This document shows, piece after piece, positions 16,808-24,853 of a stretch of DNA of 64,000 nucleotides. The notes beneath the pieces were generated by a model. That model ran no database searches, had not been told where the DNA came from, and saw only the letters and a program-made list of their open reading frames with translations. This DNA comes from Hymenobacter elongatus (GTDB lineage: Bacteria; Bacteroidota; Bacteroidia; Cytophagales; Hymenobacteraceae), in assembly GCF_004745955.1 (NCBI RefSeq), contig NZ_SRLD01000013.1:1-64000 (forward strand). Reading direction: 5' to 3'. A program made the translations under genes and the position numbers. Each line of letters begins with the position of its first letter. Position 1 is the first letter of the stretch.

Positions 16808-17243
16808 ATGCTCCGTATTCTTCTTGCTTTACTTCTTCTGAGTTCCACTTCAATATGTTATGGTCAAGCATTTCACTGGCCTGCTAAGTATGCTGTGAAA
16901 ATTCCGCGGCCGGTGTATCTGCAATTGAAGGAGCAGGTTCAGGTAAAAGAGCATTGGGGGGGTGGCACCTGATATGTTCACATATCTACCTGTATTCAAT
17001 GTACTCCATCCGACGCAACGCGAATTCACGGACGGTATTTATTATAATGTGGGGAGTGTACATGATTCAGGCAGGTTGTTCATATACCGAAAAGGTAAAA
17101 CAACTTTCCTACGCAATACCTCTACTGCGGCAATCCTAGCAGACTTTACTGCTTTCATCAAAGCTTATCCTTTACCTGAAGGCACACAAGTTGATTATCT
17201 GAACGCAGTAGCCGCCTTCATGAAATTTCTACAAGAAGAGTAG
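16808..17243 (+). pseudogene. Small secreted protein gene split by a frameshift at a G7 run
   Basis: From ATG 16808 a signal peptide (MLRILLALLLLSSTSICYGQ) leads into FHWPAKYAVKIPRPVYLQLKEQ, but the frame stops at 16974-16976. The following frame (from 16962) continues without interruption as DMFTYLPVFNVLHPTQRE to the stop at 17243. The switch falls exactly at seven consecutive G bases (16956-16962), so a one-base insertion or deletion there explains the break. Restored, the product is about 144 residues, exported, family not recognised. The G tract could be a sequencing error, a true mutation or a phase-variable tract. GC content is lower than in the surroundings. Confidence 0.6.
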
Positions 17244-17244
17244 T

Positions 17245-17847
17245 TTACCCCTCCACCGGTGGCTGGGCTCGCATCGGCGTAATACTGATTTCGTCGTAAA
17301 TATCAGCCACCCGCAGCGTAATGGCCAACTCTGGGATTTCCAACGTGTCCGTCAGCTCGCCCAGCGGCGTGAATGACCAAACGCCCGTCGGCTCCCGCCG
17401 GAACCACTCCACCAGACACGTGTGCTGGGCTACTAGCATAATAGTGCTGCAACGAGGGCAACTACTTGTACTGGTTGAACTTCCAGCTCTGGTCGTGGTC
17501 GGCGGTGGACGGCGACAGGATTTCGATGAGCAGCACCGGATGGCGCATGGTGCGCTCCTCGTTCACGTCGTCAGGATGGCTGGTTACCAGTACATCCGGG
17601 TAAGTGTGATAGCGCCCGTCGGCTACAGCCAGTGCATCCCCTCGTCGTACACTTTACAGCCCCGGCCCCGTAGCGAGGTGCGCAGGCTGATTACGCAATT
17701 CTGCTGGAGAGTATGATGCGTGGCCGAAGCACCCGACATAGCAAAGACTTCGCCCTCGAAATACTCGTGGCGCTGCTCCGAAACTTTTTCCAACGCCTGA
17801 TACTCTTCTACGGTATAGCGCCAGGTAGGCGCTTAAGGCTGCGACAT
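17245..17847 (-). pseudogene. Decayed Uma2-family (DUF820) nuclease gene
   Basis: On the minus strand successive frames spell a Uma2-type restriction-like nuclease: WRYTVEEYQALE, HEYFEGEVFAMSGAS, TYPDVLV, HPVLLIEILSPST, and finally LVEWFRREPTGVW, LEIPELAITL and VADIYDE. The reading frame is broken by an early stop four codons after the first ATG (17847), a frameshift near 17630, an in-frame stop near 17460 and another frame change near 17440. The catalytic pattern (E..., YPD, EI-LSPST) is still visible, but no continuous protein can be made. Confidence 0.8.
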
Positions 17848-17905
17848 GGGGCCAAAAGCTAATTTGTCCAAATATACGCCATTCCGCCCCCCACCCTGCC
17901 GAACC

Positions 17906-17936
17906 TTTGTTCCCAACCCGGCAGGACCTACCTTTG
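17906..17936 (+). promoter_or_regulatory. Promoter of the nuo operon
   Basis: TTTG at 17906-17909 and TACCTTTG at 17929-17936 match the Bacteroidota -33 and -7 boxes with an ideal 19-base spacer. The predicted transcription start is about 37 bases before the nuoA ATG. Confidence 0.75.
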
Positions 17937-17979
17937 CCCTCCAATGCCCGTTTATCCGGGCCTTTAACCGCCGAATCGT

Positions 17980-18375
17980 ATGCTGCTCGCCGTAACCACT
18001 AATTACCAGCCGGTTGATTTTCTGCCCATTGTGGTGCAATTCGGTCTCGCCATTGCCTTCGTTGCCTTCGCCATGATTGTGTCTCACCTCGTGGGACCCA
18101 AGCGCCAGAGCACCGTGAAGGACTCGTCTTTCGAGTGCGGCATCGAGTCGGTGGGCAACGCCCGCACCCCGATTTCGATTAAATACTTCCTCACCGCCAT
18201 CCTGTTCGTGCTCTTCGACGTGGAGGTAATCTTCATGTATCCCTGGGCCGTGAACTTTCGCACCCTGGGCTGGGACGGCTTCGTGCAGATGATTGTGTTC
18301 CTGACGCTGCTGATGGCGGGCTTCGCCTACGTCATCAAAAAGGGCGTTCTGAAGTGGACCGGCACCCACGCCTAA
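17980..18375 (+). CDS. nuoA: NADH-quinone oxidoreductase subunit A
   Basis: This membrane subunit of complex I has 131 residues and three transmembrane helices (about 15-37, 70-92, 98-120). The family signature is clear: KDSSFECGIESVGNAR in the loop after helix 1 (quinone-site loop with the conserved Cys) and KYFLTAILFVLFDVEVIFMYPWA in helix 2. It is the first gene of the nuo operon and has a consensus promoter directly upstream. It helps form the quinone-binding junction between the membrane and peripheral arms. Confidence 0.96.
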   Translation: MLLAVTTNYQPVDFLPIVVQFGLAIAFVAFAMIVSHLVGPKRQSTVKDSSFECGIESVGNARTPISIKYFLTAILFVLFDVEVIFMYPWAVNFRTLGWDGFVQMIVFLTLLMAGFAYVIKKGVLKWTGTHA

Positions 18376-18453
18376 GCCCATTTCGACCAAACCTTTACCG
18401 GTCCGCCGGTGTTCGGAAACAGGGAAACCCTCCCTTCCAAAACGACAAGTCCG

Positions 18454-19011
18454 ATGAGTGATATTCGTGTTCCTGAGATAAAAATAGCTGAGGCTCCCGA
18501 CGGAGTGGAGGGCGCAGGCTTCTTCGCTACGTCGCTGGAGTCGGTGGTGGGTATGGCCCGCGCCAACTCGCTGTGGCCGCTGCCGTTTGCCACTTCCTGC
18601 TGCGGCATCGAGTTCATGGCCACCATGGGCTCCCACTACGACATTTCCCGCTTCGGCTCGGAGCGTCCCTCCTTCTCGCCCCGGCAGGCCGACCTGCTGA
18701 TGGTGATGGGCACCATTGCCAAGAAGATGGCCCCTATCGTGAAGCAGGTGTACGAGCAGATGGCCGAGCCCCGCTGGGTGCTGGCCATGGGCGCCTGCGC
18801 CTGCTCGGGCGGCATCTTCGACTCCTACTCCGTGCTCCAGGGCATCGACCGGATCATTCCCGTCGACGTGTATGTGCCCGGCTGCCCGCCCCGCCCCGAG
18901 CAGGTCATCGACGGCCTGATGCGCGTCCAGGACCTGGCCCGCACCGAGTCCATCCGCCGCCGCAACGCGCCCGAGTACCAGGCGCTGCTGGCTTCTTACA
19001 ACATTAAGTAA
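18454..19011 (+). CDS. nuoB: NADH-quinone oxidoreductase subunit B
   Basis: The 185-residue peripheral subunit carries the terminal [4Fe-4S] cluster N2, which passes electrons to quinone. The cluster ligands are visible: the tandem Cys pair in TSCCGIEF (about 48-55), Cys in GACACSGG, and Cys in VPGCPPRPE. The start at 18454 is the first ATG giving the family length. The stop codon (19009-19011) lies inside the left arm of a 27-base inverted repeat (see repeat at 19008). Confidence 0.96.
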   Translation: MSDIRVPEIKIAEAPDGVEGAGFFATSLESVVGMARANSLWPLPFATSCCGIEFMATMGSHYDISRFGSERPSFSPRQADLLMVMGTIAKKMAPIVKQVYEQMAEPRWVLAMGACACSGGIFDSYSVLQGIDRIIPVDVYVPGCPPRPEQVIDGLMRVQDLARTESIRRRNAPEYQALLASYNIK

Positions 19012-19078
19012 GAAGCTAGGAGCTAGAAGTCAGAAGGTAGAATTTGTTCGATCTGACTTCTAGCTCCTAGCTTCTTAC
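19008..19078. repeat. 27-base perfect inverted repeat between nuoB and nuoC
   Basis: Arms 19008-19034 and 19052-19078 are perfectly complementary over 27 bases with a 17-base loop. The left arm includes the nuoB stop codon. The core AGAAGCTAGGAGCTAGAAGT is repetitive (AGCTAG units). Confidence 0.9.
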
Positions 19079-19098
19079 TCCTAGCTTCTCCCAAAAGA

Positions 19099-19665
19099 AT
19101 GGCTGAAAACACCGAAGAATCGGCTGCCGCGCAGGAAACGGCCGCCATCCAGGACCCGCAGGCGGCTAAGAACGCCCAGCTGCTGGCGCTGCTGCACCGC
19201 CTGTTCGGCGCCGACGCGTTTACCGACGTGGAGGAGCCCTACGGCATGCTGACGGCCACCACGACCCGGGAGCGAATCCATGAAATCATAGCCGGCCTGC
19301 AGCAGGAAATGGAGCTGCAGCTCCATTTCCTGACCACGATGTGCGGCATCCACTACCCCGAGAACGAGGGTAAGGAGCTGGGCATGGTGTACCACGTGCA
19401 TAGCCTGGTGAACAACCTGCGGCTGCGCCTCAAGATCTACTTCCCCATTGCCGACCCGACGGTGCCCACGCTCACCGACCTCTACGCTGCGGCCAACTGG
19501 ATGGAGCGCGAGGCTTACGACTTCTACGGCATCATCTTCACGGGCCACCCCAACCTGATCCGCATCCTGAATGTGGAGGATATGGACTACTACCCCATGC
19601 GCCGCGAATACGCGCTGGAGGATGGCACCCGCGAAGACAAAACCGACCTTTTCTTCGGACGCTAA
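19099..19665 (+). CDS. nuoC: NADH-quinone oxidoreductase subunit C
   Basis: The 188-residue 30-kDa subunit of complex I begins with an acidic, Ala-rich tail and then the family domain: LHFLTTMCGIHYPENEG, YHVHSLVNNLRLRLKI, and the signature WMEREAYDFYGIIFTGHPNL (about 134-153), ending with YPMRREYALED. It forms the peripheral arm with NuoD; the two are separate genes here, unlike the fused NuoCD of Escherichia coli. Confidence 0.95.
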   Translation: MAENTEESAAAQETAAIQDPQAAKNAQLLALLHRLFGADAFTDVEEPYGMLTATTTRERIHEIIAGLQQEMELQLHFLTTMCGIHYPENEGKELGMVYHVHSLVNNLRLRLKIYFPIADPTVPTLTDLYAAANWMEREAYDFYGIIFTGHPNLIRILNVEDMDYYPMRREYALEDGTREDKTDLFFGR

Positions 19666-19671
19666 CCTTTT

Positions 19672-19765
19672 AGTACAGAGTAGCGAGTATTGAGTACTTA
19701 GTACTCCGAACTGATTTTCAGCTTTTCGTCCTTACTCACTACTCAATACTTCCTACTCACTACTA
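19672..19765. repeat. Imperfect inverted repeat between nuoC and nuoD
   Basis: The 102-base nuoC-nuoD gap is filled by GAGTA/TACTC-type units: GTAGCGAGTATTGAGTACTT on the left and its imperfect complement near 19733-19765. About 19 of 24 positions can pair. Confidence 0.65.
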
Positions 19766-19767
19766 GA

Positions 19768-21033
19768 ATGGCAGTAAACGACACGCTGGAAGGCACTCGC
19801 AAAATAGTCGAATCGGCGCAGGAGCAGCAGCACAACAGCGGCCTGATTCCGACGCTCAACGACTTCAGCCAGGAGCTGACGACCCTGAACCTGGGTCCGA
19901 CGCACCCGGCCACGCACGGCATTTTTCAGAACATCCTGCAAATGGATGGGGAAAGGATTATTTCGGGCGTGCCCACCATCGGCTACATCCACCGGGCCTT
20001 CGAGAAGATTGCCGAGCGCCGGCCCTTCTACCAGATTACGCCCCTGACGGACCGGATGAACTACTGTTCGTCGCCCATCAACAACATGGGCTGGCACATG
20101 ACGGTAGAGAAGCTGCTCGGCGTGACGGTGCCCAAGCGCGCCCAGTACATGCGCGTTATTGCCATGGAGCTGGCCCGCATCACCGACCATTTGATCTGCA
20201 ACTCGATTCTGGGCGTGGACACCGGCGCGTTTACCGGCTTTCTGTACGTGTTTCAGGAGCGGGAGAAGGTGTACGAGATTTACGAGGAAATCTGCGGCGC
20301 CCGCCTCACCACCAACATGGGCCGCGTGGGCGGCATGGAGCGCGACTTCTCCGATGTGGCCATCCAGAAGCTGCGCGACTGGCTGAAAACCTTCCCGGCC
20401 GTGATGAAGGAGTTTGAAACCCTGTTCAACCGCAACCGCATCTTCATGGACCGCGTGGTGAACGTGGGCCCGATTACGGCGGAAAAAGCGCTGAACTACG
20501 GCTTCACCGGCCCAAACCTGCGCGCTGCCGGCGTCGACTACGACGTGCGGGTCATGAACCCCTACTCCAGCTACGAGGACTTCGACTTCGAAATTCCTAT
20601 CGGCACAAAGGGCGACACCTACGACCGGTTCATGGTGCGCAACGAGGAAATCTGGCAGAGCCTGCGCATCATCAACCAGGCCCTGGAAAATCTGCCCGAA
20701 GGCCCTTTCCACGCCGATGCGCCGCACTACTACCTGCCCCCCAAGCAGGCCGTGTACCAGAACATGGAGGCCCTGATCTACCACTTCAAAATCATCATGG
20801 GGGAGATTGAAGCGCCGGTGGGTGAGGTGTATCACTCCGTGGAAGGCGGCAACGGCGAGCTGGGCTTCTACCTCGTCTCGGACGGCGGCCGCACGCCCTA
20901 CCGCCTGCACTTCCGCCGCCCCTGCTTCATCTATTACCAGGCTTACCCCGAAATGGTGGTGGGCAGCAGCCTCTCCGACGCCATCGTGACCCTGTCGTCG
21001 ATGAACGTCATTGCCGGCGAGCTGGACGCGTAA
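19768..21033 (+). CDS. nuoD: NADH-quinone oxidoreductase subunit D
   Basis: The 421-residue 49-kDa subunit is related to the large subunit of NiFe hydrogenases and builds the quinone pocket with NuoB. Visible hallmarks are LGPTHPATHGIFQ (near 47-60, quinone-site His), GYIHRAFEKIAE, RITDHLICNSI, GRVGGMERDFS, and the C-terminal SLDTIVTLSSMN-like end SSMNVIAGELDA. It is followed 13 bases later by the mntA gene, the first of the two inserted TA genes. Confidence 0.96.
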   Translation: MAVNDTLEGTRKIVESAQEQQHNSGLIPTLNDFSQELTTLNLGPTHPATHGIFQNILQMDGERIISGVPTIGYIHRAFEKIAERRPFYQITPLTDRMNYCSSPINNMGWHMTVEKLLGVTVPKRAQYMRVIAMELARITDHLICNSILGVDTGAFTGFLYVFQEREKVYEIYEEICGARLTTNMGRVGGMERDFSDVAIQKLRDWLKTFPAVMKEFETLFNRNRIFMDRVVNVGPITAEKALNYGFTGPNLRAAGVDYDVRVMNPYSSYEDFDFEIPIGTKGDTYDRFMVRNEEIWQSLRIINQALENLPEGPFHADAPHYYLPPKQAVYQNMEALIYHFKIIMGEIEAPVGEVYHSVEGGNGELGFYLVSDGGRTPYRLHFRRPCFIYYQAYPEMVVGSSLSDAIVTLSSMNVIAGELDA

Positions 21034-21046
21034 TCCGTCTTCTATC

Positions 21047-21346
21047 ATGCACCTCACCGAACAGCAGCTAGAAACCATCCGGACGTTTTTCCGCACGCAG
21101 CCCGTGCTGAAGGCTTACCTGTTTGGTTCCTACGCCCGTGGTGAGGCGGATGCCGAAAGCGACGTAGACCTGCTGGTGGACATCGATTACAGCAAATTCA
21201 GTCTGAGCTTTTTTAGCATGTATGCCGATTTAGCCCGGATTCTGAATAAGAAAGTAGACATCGTTTCCTCCCGGGGCCTGCATCACCTGTACCGCCCTTT
21301 CATTGAAGCCGATAAACGATTGGTGTATGAAAGAGGGTCGAATTGA
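21047..21346 (+). CDS. mntA: MntA-type minimal nucleotidyltransferase antitoxin
   Basis: The 99-residue protein has the GS-x10-DxD nucleotidyltransferase motif (Gly27-Ser28 to Asp39/Asp41; FGSYARGEADAESDVDLLVD). In the HEPN/MNT toxin-antitoxin class, MntA neutralises HepT by adding AMP groups to a Tyr near the toxin's active site. The next gene encodes exactly such a HepT, overlapping by 20 bases. The pair lies within the nuo operon between nuoD and nuoE. The ATG at 21047 follows nuoD by 13 bases. Confidence 0.88.
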   Translation: MHLTEQQLETIRTFFRTQPVLKAYLFGSYARGEADAESDVDLLVDIDYSKFSLSFFSMYADLARILNKKVDIVSSRGLHHLYRPFIEADKRLVYERGSN

Positions 21347-21680
21347 TAGTCGGCAGCGCCTCTTGCACATGCTGGAAGCTATAGCAGAGGTTCAGGGGTT
21401 TGTAGCGGGCGTAAGCCGGGCCGAATTTGACCTTGACCACCGGACGCTTTTTGCCTGCGTGCGGGGAGTTGAAATTTTGGGCGAAGCCGCCCGACACGTA
21501 GCCGATGAAATTAAAGCGCAGTATCCGGAAATCAATTGGCGTGGCATTGTGGACTTGCGCAACTTTGTAGTTCATCAATACTTCGCCATTGATAATGAGG
21601 CCTTGTGGCTCGTTATTCACGACCACCTGCCGGTGTTAAAGCCTCAACTTGAACGAGTGTTACAAGCACTTTCTGTCTAA
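21327..21680 (+). CDS. hepT: HepT-type HEPN RNase toxin
   Basis: The 117-residue all-helical protein has the HEPN active site RX4HXY as RNFVVHQY (Arg78, His83, Tyr85). The Tyr is the position AMPylated by MntA in characterised pairs. Helical elements LGEAARHVADEI and DLRNFVVHQYF match the DUF86/HepT family. The start (ATG 21327) overlaps the end of mntA by 20 bases, and the TAA stop shares its last base with the nuoE ATG (TAATG), so the module is translationally linked to nuoE. Toxicity and neutralisation are known for the family, not shown here. Confidence 0.88.
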   Translation: MKEGRIDSRQRLLHMLEAIAEVQGFVAGVSRAEFDLDHRTLFACVRGVEILGEAARHVADEIKAQYPEINWRGIVDLRNFVVHQYFAIDNEALWLVIHDHLPVLKPQLERVLQALSV

Positions 21681-22258
21681 TGGAATCAACAACAAACGCG
21701 CCCGTTAAGCCCCGGTTCTCGGCGGCAGCCCAGGCTGAAATAGACCGTATCTGTAAGCAGTACCCCGCCGACCGGCGCAAGTCGGCCATGCTGCCGGTGC
21801 TGCACATTGCCCAGTCCGAATTCGGGGGCTGGGTGGCGCCCGAGGTGCAGGATCTGGTGGCCGAGGTGCTGGGCGTGAAGCCCATCGAGGTGTACGAGGT
21901 TTCGACCTTCTACACCATGTTCAACCTCAAGCCGGTGGGCAAGCACGTGCTGGAAATCTGCCGCACGGGCCCCTGCCAGCTGCGCGGCTCCGATGAGCTG
22001 ACCCTGGAGCTGGAGCGCATCACCGGCGCCAAAGTGGGCGAAGGGCCTTCGGCCGACGGGCTGTTCACCCTGAAAGAAGTGGAATGCCTGGCCGCCTGCG
22101 GCTTTGCCCCCGTGGTGCAGGTGCGCGAGAAATACTACGAGCAGCTCGATACCGAGGAGTCGGTAGACGCCATGCTCAGCGAGCTGCGCACGATGGTGCA
22201 CCGCCCCGCCCTGCCCTGGGAGGAAACCGGCCTGCCCAACGCCGTAGCCAACAATTAA
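21680..22258 (+). CDS. nuoE: NADH-quinone oxidoreductase subunit E
   Basis: The 192-residue 24-kDa subunit carries a [2Fe-2S] cluster next to the NADH site. The four ligands appear as CRTGPCQLRG (near 94-99) and ECLAACGFAP (near 135-139), a thioredoxin-like ferredoxin fold. The N-terminal helical domain includes RKSAMLPVLHIAQ and PIEVYEVSTFYTMF. The start codon overlaps the stop of hepT (TAATG). It works with NuoF in the NADH dehydrogenase module. Confidence 0.95.
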   Translation: MESTTNAPVKPRFSAAAQAEIDRICKQYPADRRKSAMLPVLHIAQSEFGGWVAPEVQDLVAEVLGVKPIEVYEVSTFYTMFNLKPVGKHVLEICRTGPCQLRGSDELTLELERITGAKVGEGPSADGLFTLKEVECLAACGFAPVVQVREKYYEQLDTEESVDAMLSELRTMVHRPALPWEETGLPNAVANN

Positions 22259-22285
22259 CCGCCACCAGCTAACCGCTCAGACACT

Positions 22286-23626
22286 ATGGGACGCAAACTG
22301 CTGACCGAACATATCAACGTTGAAGGCATCGACACCATTGAGGTATACCGCAAGCACGGCGGCTACCGCTCGGTGGAGAAGGCCATCAAAACCATGACCC
22401 CCGACGAGGTGGTGGAAGAGGTGAAGAAGTCGGGCCTGCGGGGCCGCGGCGGCGCCGGCTTCCCCACGGGCCTGAAGTGGAGCTTCCTGGCCAAGCCCGA
22501 GGGCGTGCCGCGCTACCTGGTCTGCAATGCCGACGAGTCGGAGCCGGGCACCTTCAAGGACCGGCAGCTGATGTCGAAGCTGCCCCACCTGCTCATCGAG
22601 GGTATGATTACGAGCTCCTACGCGCTGGGCGCCAATACCTCGTACATCTACATCCGTGGTGAGCTGCTCTACGTGCTGCGCATCCTGGAAAAGGCCATTG
22701 CCGAAGCCTACGCGGCCGGTTTCCTGGGCAAGAACATCCTGGGCTCGGGCTACGACCTCGACCTGTACGTGCACCCCGGTGGCGGCGCCTACATCTGCGG
22801 CGAGGAAACCGCGCTGCTGGAAAGCCTGGAAGGCAAGCGCGGCAACCCGCGCAACAAACCGCCGTTTCCGGCCGTGTCGGGCCTTTACGCCCGCCCCACG
22901 GTGGTCAACAACGTGGAGTCGATTGCCGCCGTGCCGGTTATCGTGAACGAGGGCGGCGACGAGTACGCCAAAATCGGCATTGGCCGGAGCACCGGTACCA
23001 AGCTGATTTCGGCCTGCGGCCACCTCAATAAGCCCGGCATCTACGAAATCGAGATGGGCGTGCCGGTCGAGGAATTCATCTACTCCGATGAGTACTGCGG
23101 TGGCATCTGGAAAGGCCGGGAGCTGAAGGCCGTAGTAGCAGGTGGCTCGTCGGTGCCGATTCTGCCCAAAGAGCTGATTCTGAAAACCGCCGCCGGCGAG
23201 CCCCGCCTGATGACCTACGAGTCGTTGTCGGATGGTGGGTTCGTGACGGGTACCATGCTGGGTTCGGGCGGCTTCATTGCCATGGACGAAACCACCTGCA
23301 TCGTGCGCAACACCTGGAATTTCTCCCGCTTCTACCACCACGAGTCGTGCGGGCAGTGCTCGCCCTGCCGCGAGGGTACGGGCTGGCTGGAGAAAATCCT
23401 GCACCGCATCGAGCACGGCCACGGCACTGAGCGCGACATCGACGTGCTGGCCAGCGTGGCCAAGCAGATCGAAGGCAACACGATTTGCCCCTTGGGCGAA
23501 GCAGCGGCCTGGCCGGTGTCAGCCGCCATCCGCCACTTCCGCGACGAGTTCGAGTGGCACATCCGCCACCCCCAGGAAGCCACCCGCCCCGGCGCCGTGT
23601 TTCCCGGCAAAGCAGTGCTGGCCTAG
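22286..23626 (+). CDS. nuoF: NADH-quinone oxidoreductase subunit F
   Basis: The 446-residue 51-kDa subunit binds NADH, FMN and a [4Fe-4S] cluster. The FMN/NADH glycine-rich segment GLRGRGGAGFPTG (near 52-64), YLVCNADESEPGTFKDR and YICGEETALLESLEG are visible. The Fe-S ligands are in ESCGQCSPCREGTGWL (near 351) with a later Cys in NTICPLGEAA. Lengths and order are those of typical complex I. It starts 27 bases after nuoE. Confidence 0.97.
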   Translation: MGRKLLTEHINVEGIDTIEVYRKHGGYRSVEKAIKTMTPDEVVEEVKKSGLRGRGGAGFPTGLKWSFLAKPEGVPRYLVCNADESEPGTFKDRQLMSKLPHLLIEGMITSSYALGANTSYIYIRGELLYVLRILEKAIAEAYAAGFLGKNILGSGYDLDLYVHPGGGAYICGEETALLESLEGKRGNPRNKPPFPAVSGLYARPTVVNNVESIAAVPVIVNEGGDEYAKIGIGRSTGTKLISACGHLNKPGIYEIEMGVPVEEFIYSDEYCGGIWKGRELKAVVAGGSSVPILPKELILKTAAGEPRLMTYESLSDGGFVTGTMLGSGGFIAMDETTCIVRNTWNFSRFYHHESCGQCSPCREGTGWLEKILHRIEHGHGTERDIDVLASVAKQIEGNTICPLGEAAAWPVSAAIRHFRDEFEWHIRHPQEATRPGAVFPGKAVLA

Positions 23627-23629
23627 CGG

Positions 23630-23710
23630 CAATTAAGAATTGAGAATTAAAAATTAAGAATCGACCTCTGCGAACCTCAGCGTTTCCTCTGCGCACCTCT
23701 GCGGGAACCG
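23630..23710. repeat. Low-complexity repeats between nuoF and nuoG
   Basis: The first part is an AT-rich run of AATTAAGAATT-like units (23631-23658), in strong contrast to the GC-rich genes. The second part carries three CCTCTGCG direct repeats (23664-23702). Such tracts recur at operon junctions in this window. Confidence 0.7.
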
Positions 23711-23754
23711 ACGTTGAACAACTTCAAAAGGGCCGATTTCTGGACTCTGAACCA

Positions 23755-24762
23755 ATGGCTAAAATAACCTTCGACGGCATCGAGGTGGAAGTTCCGGACG
23801 GAACCACCATCCTCAACGCGGCCCGCACCATCGGCGGGGGCATTGTGCCCCCGGCCATGTGCTACTACACGCCGCTGAAAGGCTCGGGCGGCAAGTGCCG
23901 CGCCTGCCTCGTGCGCGTGGCGGCCGGCTCGGCCAAAGACCCGCGCCCCATGCCCAAGCTCGTCGCCTCCTGCGTGACGCCGGTGCAGGATGGTATGGTG
24001 GTCGAGAATACGACTTCCGAGCAGGTGCTCGACGTGCGCAAGGGCATCGTGGAGATGCTGCTCATCAACCACCCGCTCGACTGCCCCGTGTGCGACCAGG
24101 CCGGGGAGTGTGACTTACAGAACTTCGCCTTCGAGCACGGCGTGAGCACCACCCGCTACGAGGAGGAGCGCCGCACCTTCGAGAAAATCGACATCGGGCC
24201 GCTGATTCAGCTGCACATGACGCGCTGCATCCTGTGCTACCGCTGCGTGTACACCGCCGACCAGCTCACCGAGGGCCGCATACACGGCGTGCTGGGCCGC
24301 GGCGACGCCGCCGAAATCGGCACCTACATCGAGAACATCCTCGACAACGAGTTCAGCGGCAACGTCATCGACGTGTGTCCGGTGGGCGCGCTGACCGATA
24401 AAACCTTCCGCTTCAAGCAGCGCGTGTGGTTTACGAAGCCCGTAAACGCCCACCGCGGGTGCGAAAACCCGAAGTGCTGCGGCAAGGTGGTGCTCTGGTA
24501 CAAGGGCAAGGACGTGATGCGCGTGACGGCCCGCAAGGACCAGTACGGCGAGGTGAAGGAGTGGATCTGCAACACCTGCCGCTTCGACAAGAAGGAAACT
24601 GCCGACTGGACCATCGAAGGCCCCGCCCGCATTGACCGTTCCTCGGTCATCTCGGCCAACCACTACGAGCTGCCCGTGCTCAATGCCCAGGTTATTGCCG
24701 ACCTGCCCGAAAGCTCCGTCCGCGACCTGGAACAGAATCCTCCCATGCGCCTCGGGAATTAG
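23755..24762 (+). CDS. nuoG: Short NuoG: 2Fe-2S/4Fe-4S subunit of complex I without molybdopterin-like domain
   Basis: At 335 residues this matches only the N-terminal Fe-S part of NuoG. A plant-type ferredoxin domain (Cys ligands around MCYYTPLKGSGGKCRACL) is followed by the His-Cys region CPVCDQAGECDLQ, and by RCILCYRCVYT with DVCPVGALTDK for further clusters. Two extra pairs, CENPKCCGK and ICNTCRFD, lie near 240 and 275. The roughly 400-residue C-terminal molybdopterin-oxidoreductase-like domain is absent, with a normal stop and no remnant downstream. Short NuoG forms are known in Bacteroidota, so this is likely natural rather than a truncation. Confidence 0.85.
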   Translation: MAKITFDGIEVEVPDGTTILNAARTIGGGIVPPAMCYYTPLKGSGGKCRACLVRVAAGSAKDPRPMPKLVASCVTPVQDGMVVENTTSEQVLDVRKGIVEMLLINHPLDCPVCDQAGECDLQNFAFEHGVSTTRYEEERRTFEKIDIGPLIQLHMTRCILCYRCVYTADQLTEGRIHGVLGRGDAAEIGTYIENILDNEFSGNVIDVCPVGALTDKTFRFKQRVWFTKPVNAHRGCENPKCCGKVVLWYKGKDVMRVTARKDQYGEVKEWICNTCRFDKKETADWTIEGPARIDRSSVISANHYELPVLNAQVIADLPESSVRDLEQNPPMRLGN

Positions 24763-24772
24763 TTTTTAGTTG

Positions 24773-24853
24773 TTGGTTTTTGGTTTTTGGCTTTGTTCCG
24801 ACATCCGCCAGTCCAGAGGCCAAAAACCAAAAACCAGAAACCAAAAACCAACC
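24773..24853. repeat. GGTTTTT/AAAAACC inverted repeat between nuoG and nuoH
   Basis: A 19-base arm at 24773-24791 (TTGGTTTTT units) pairs with 24819-24837 in 18 of 19 positions; the right side continues as AACCAAAAACCAACC up to the nuoH start. It fills the 91-base gap. Confidence 0.85.

Noticed and set aside
19753..21096. 447-codon open frame on the minus strand opposite nuoD
   Set aside because: An antisense shadow without domains; nuoD is unambiguous.
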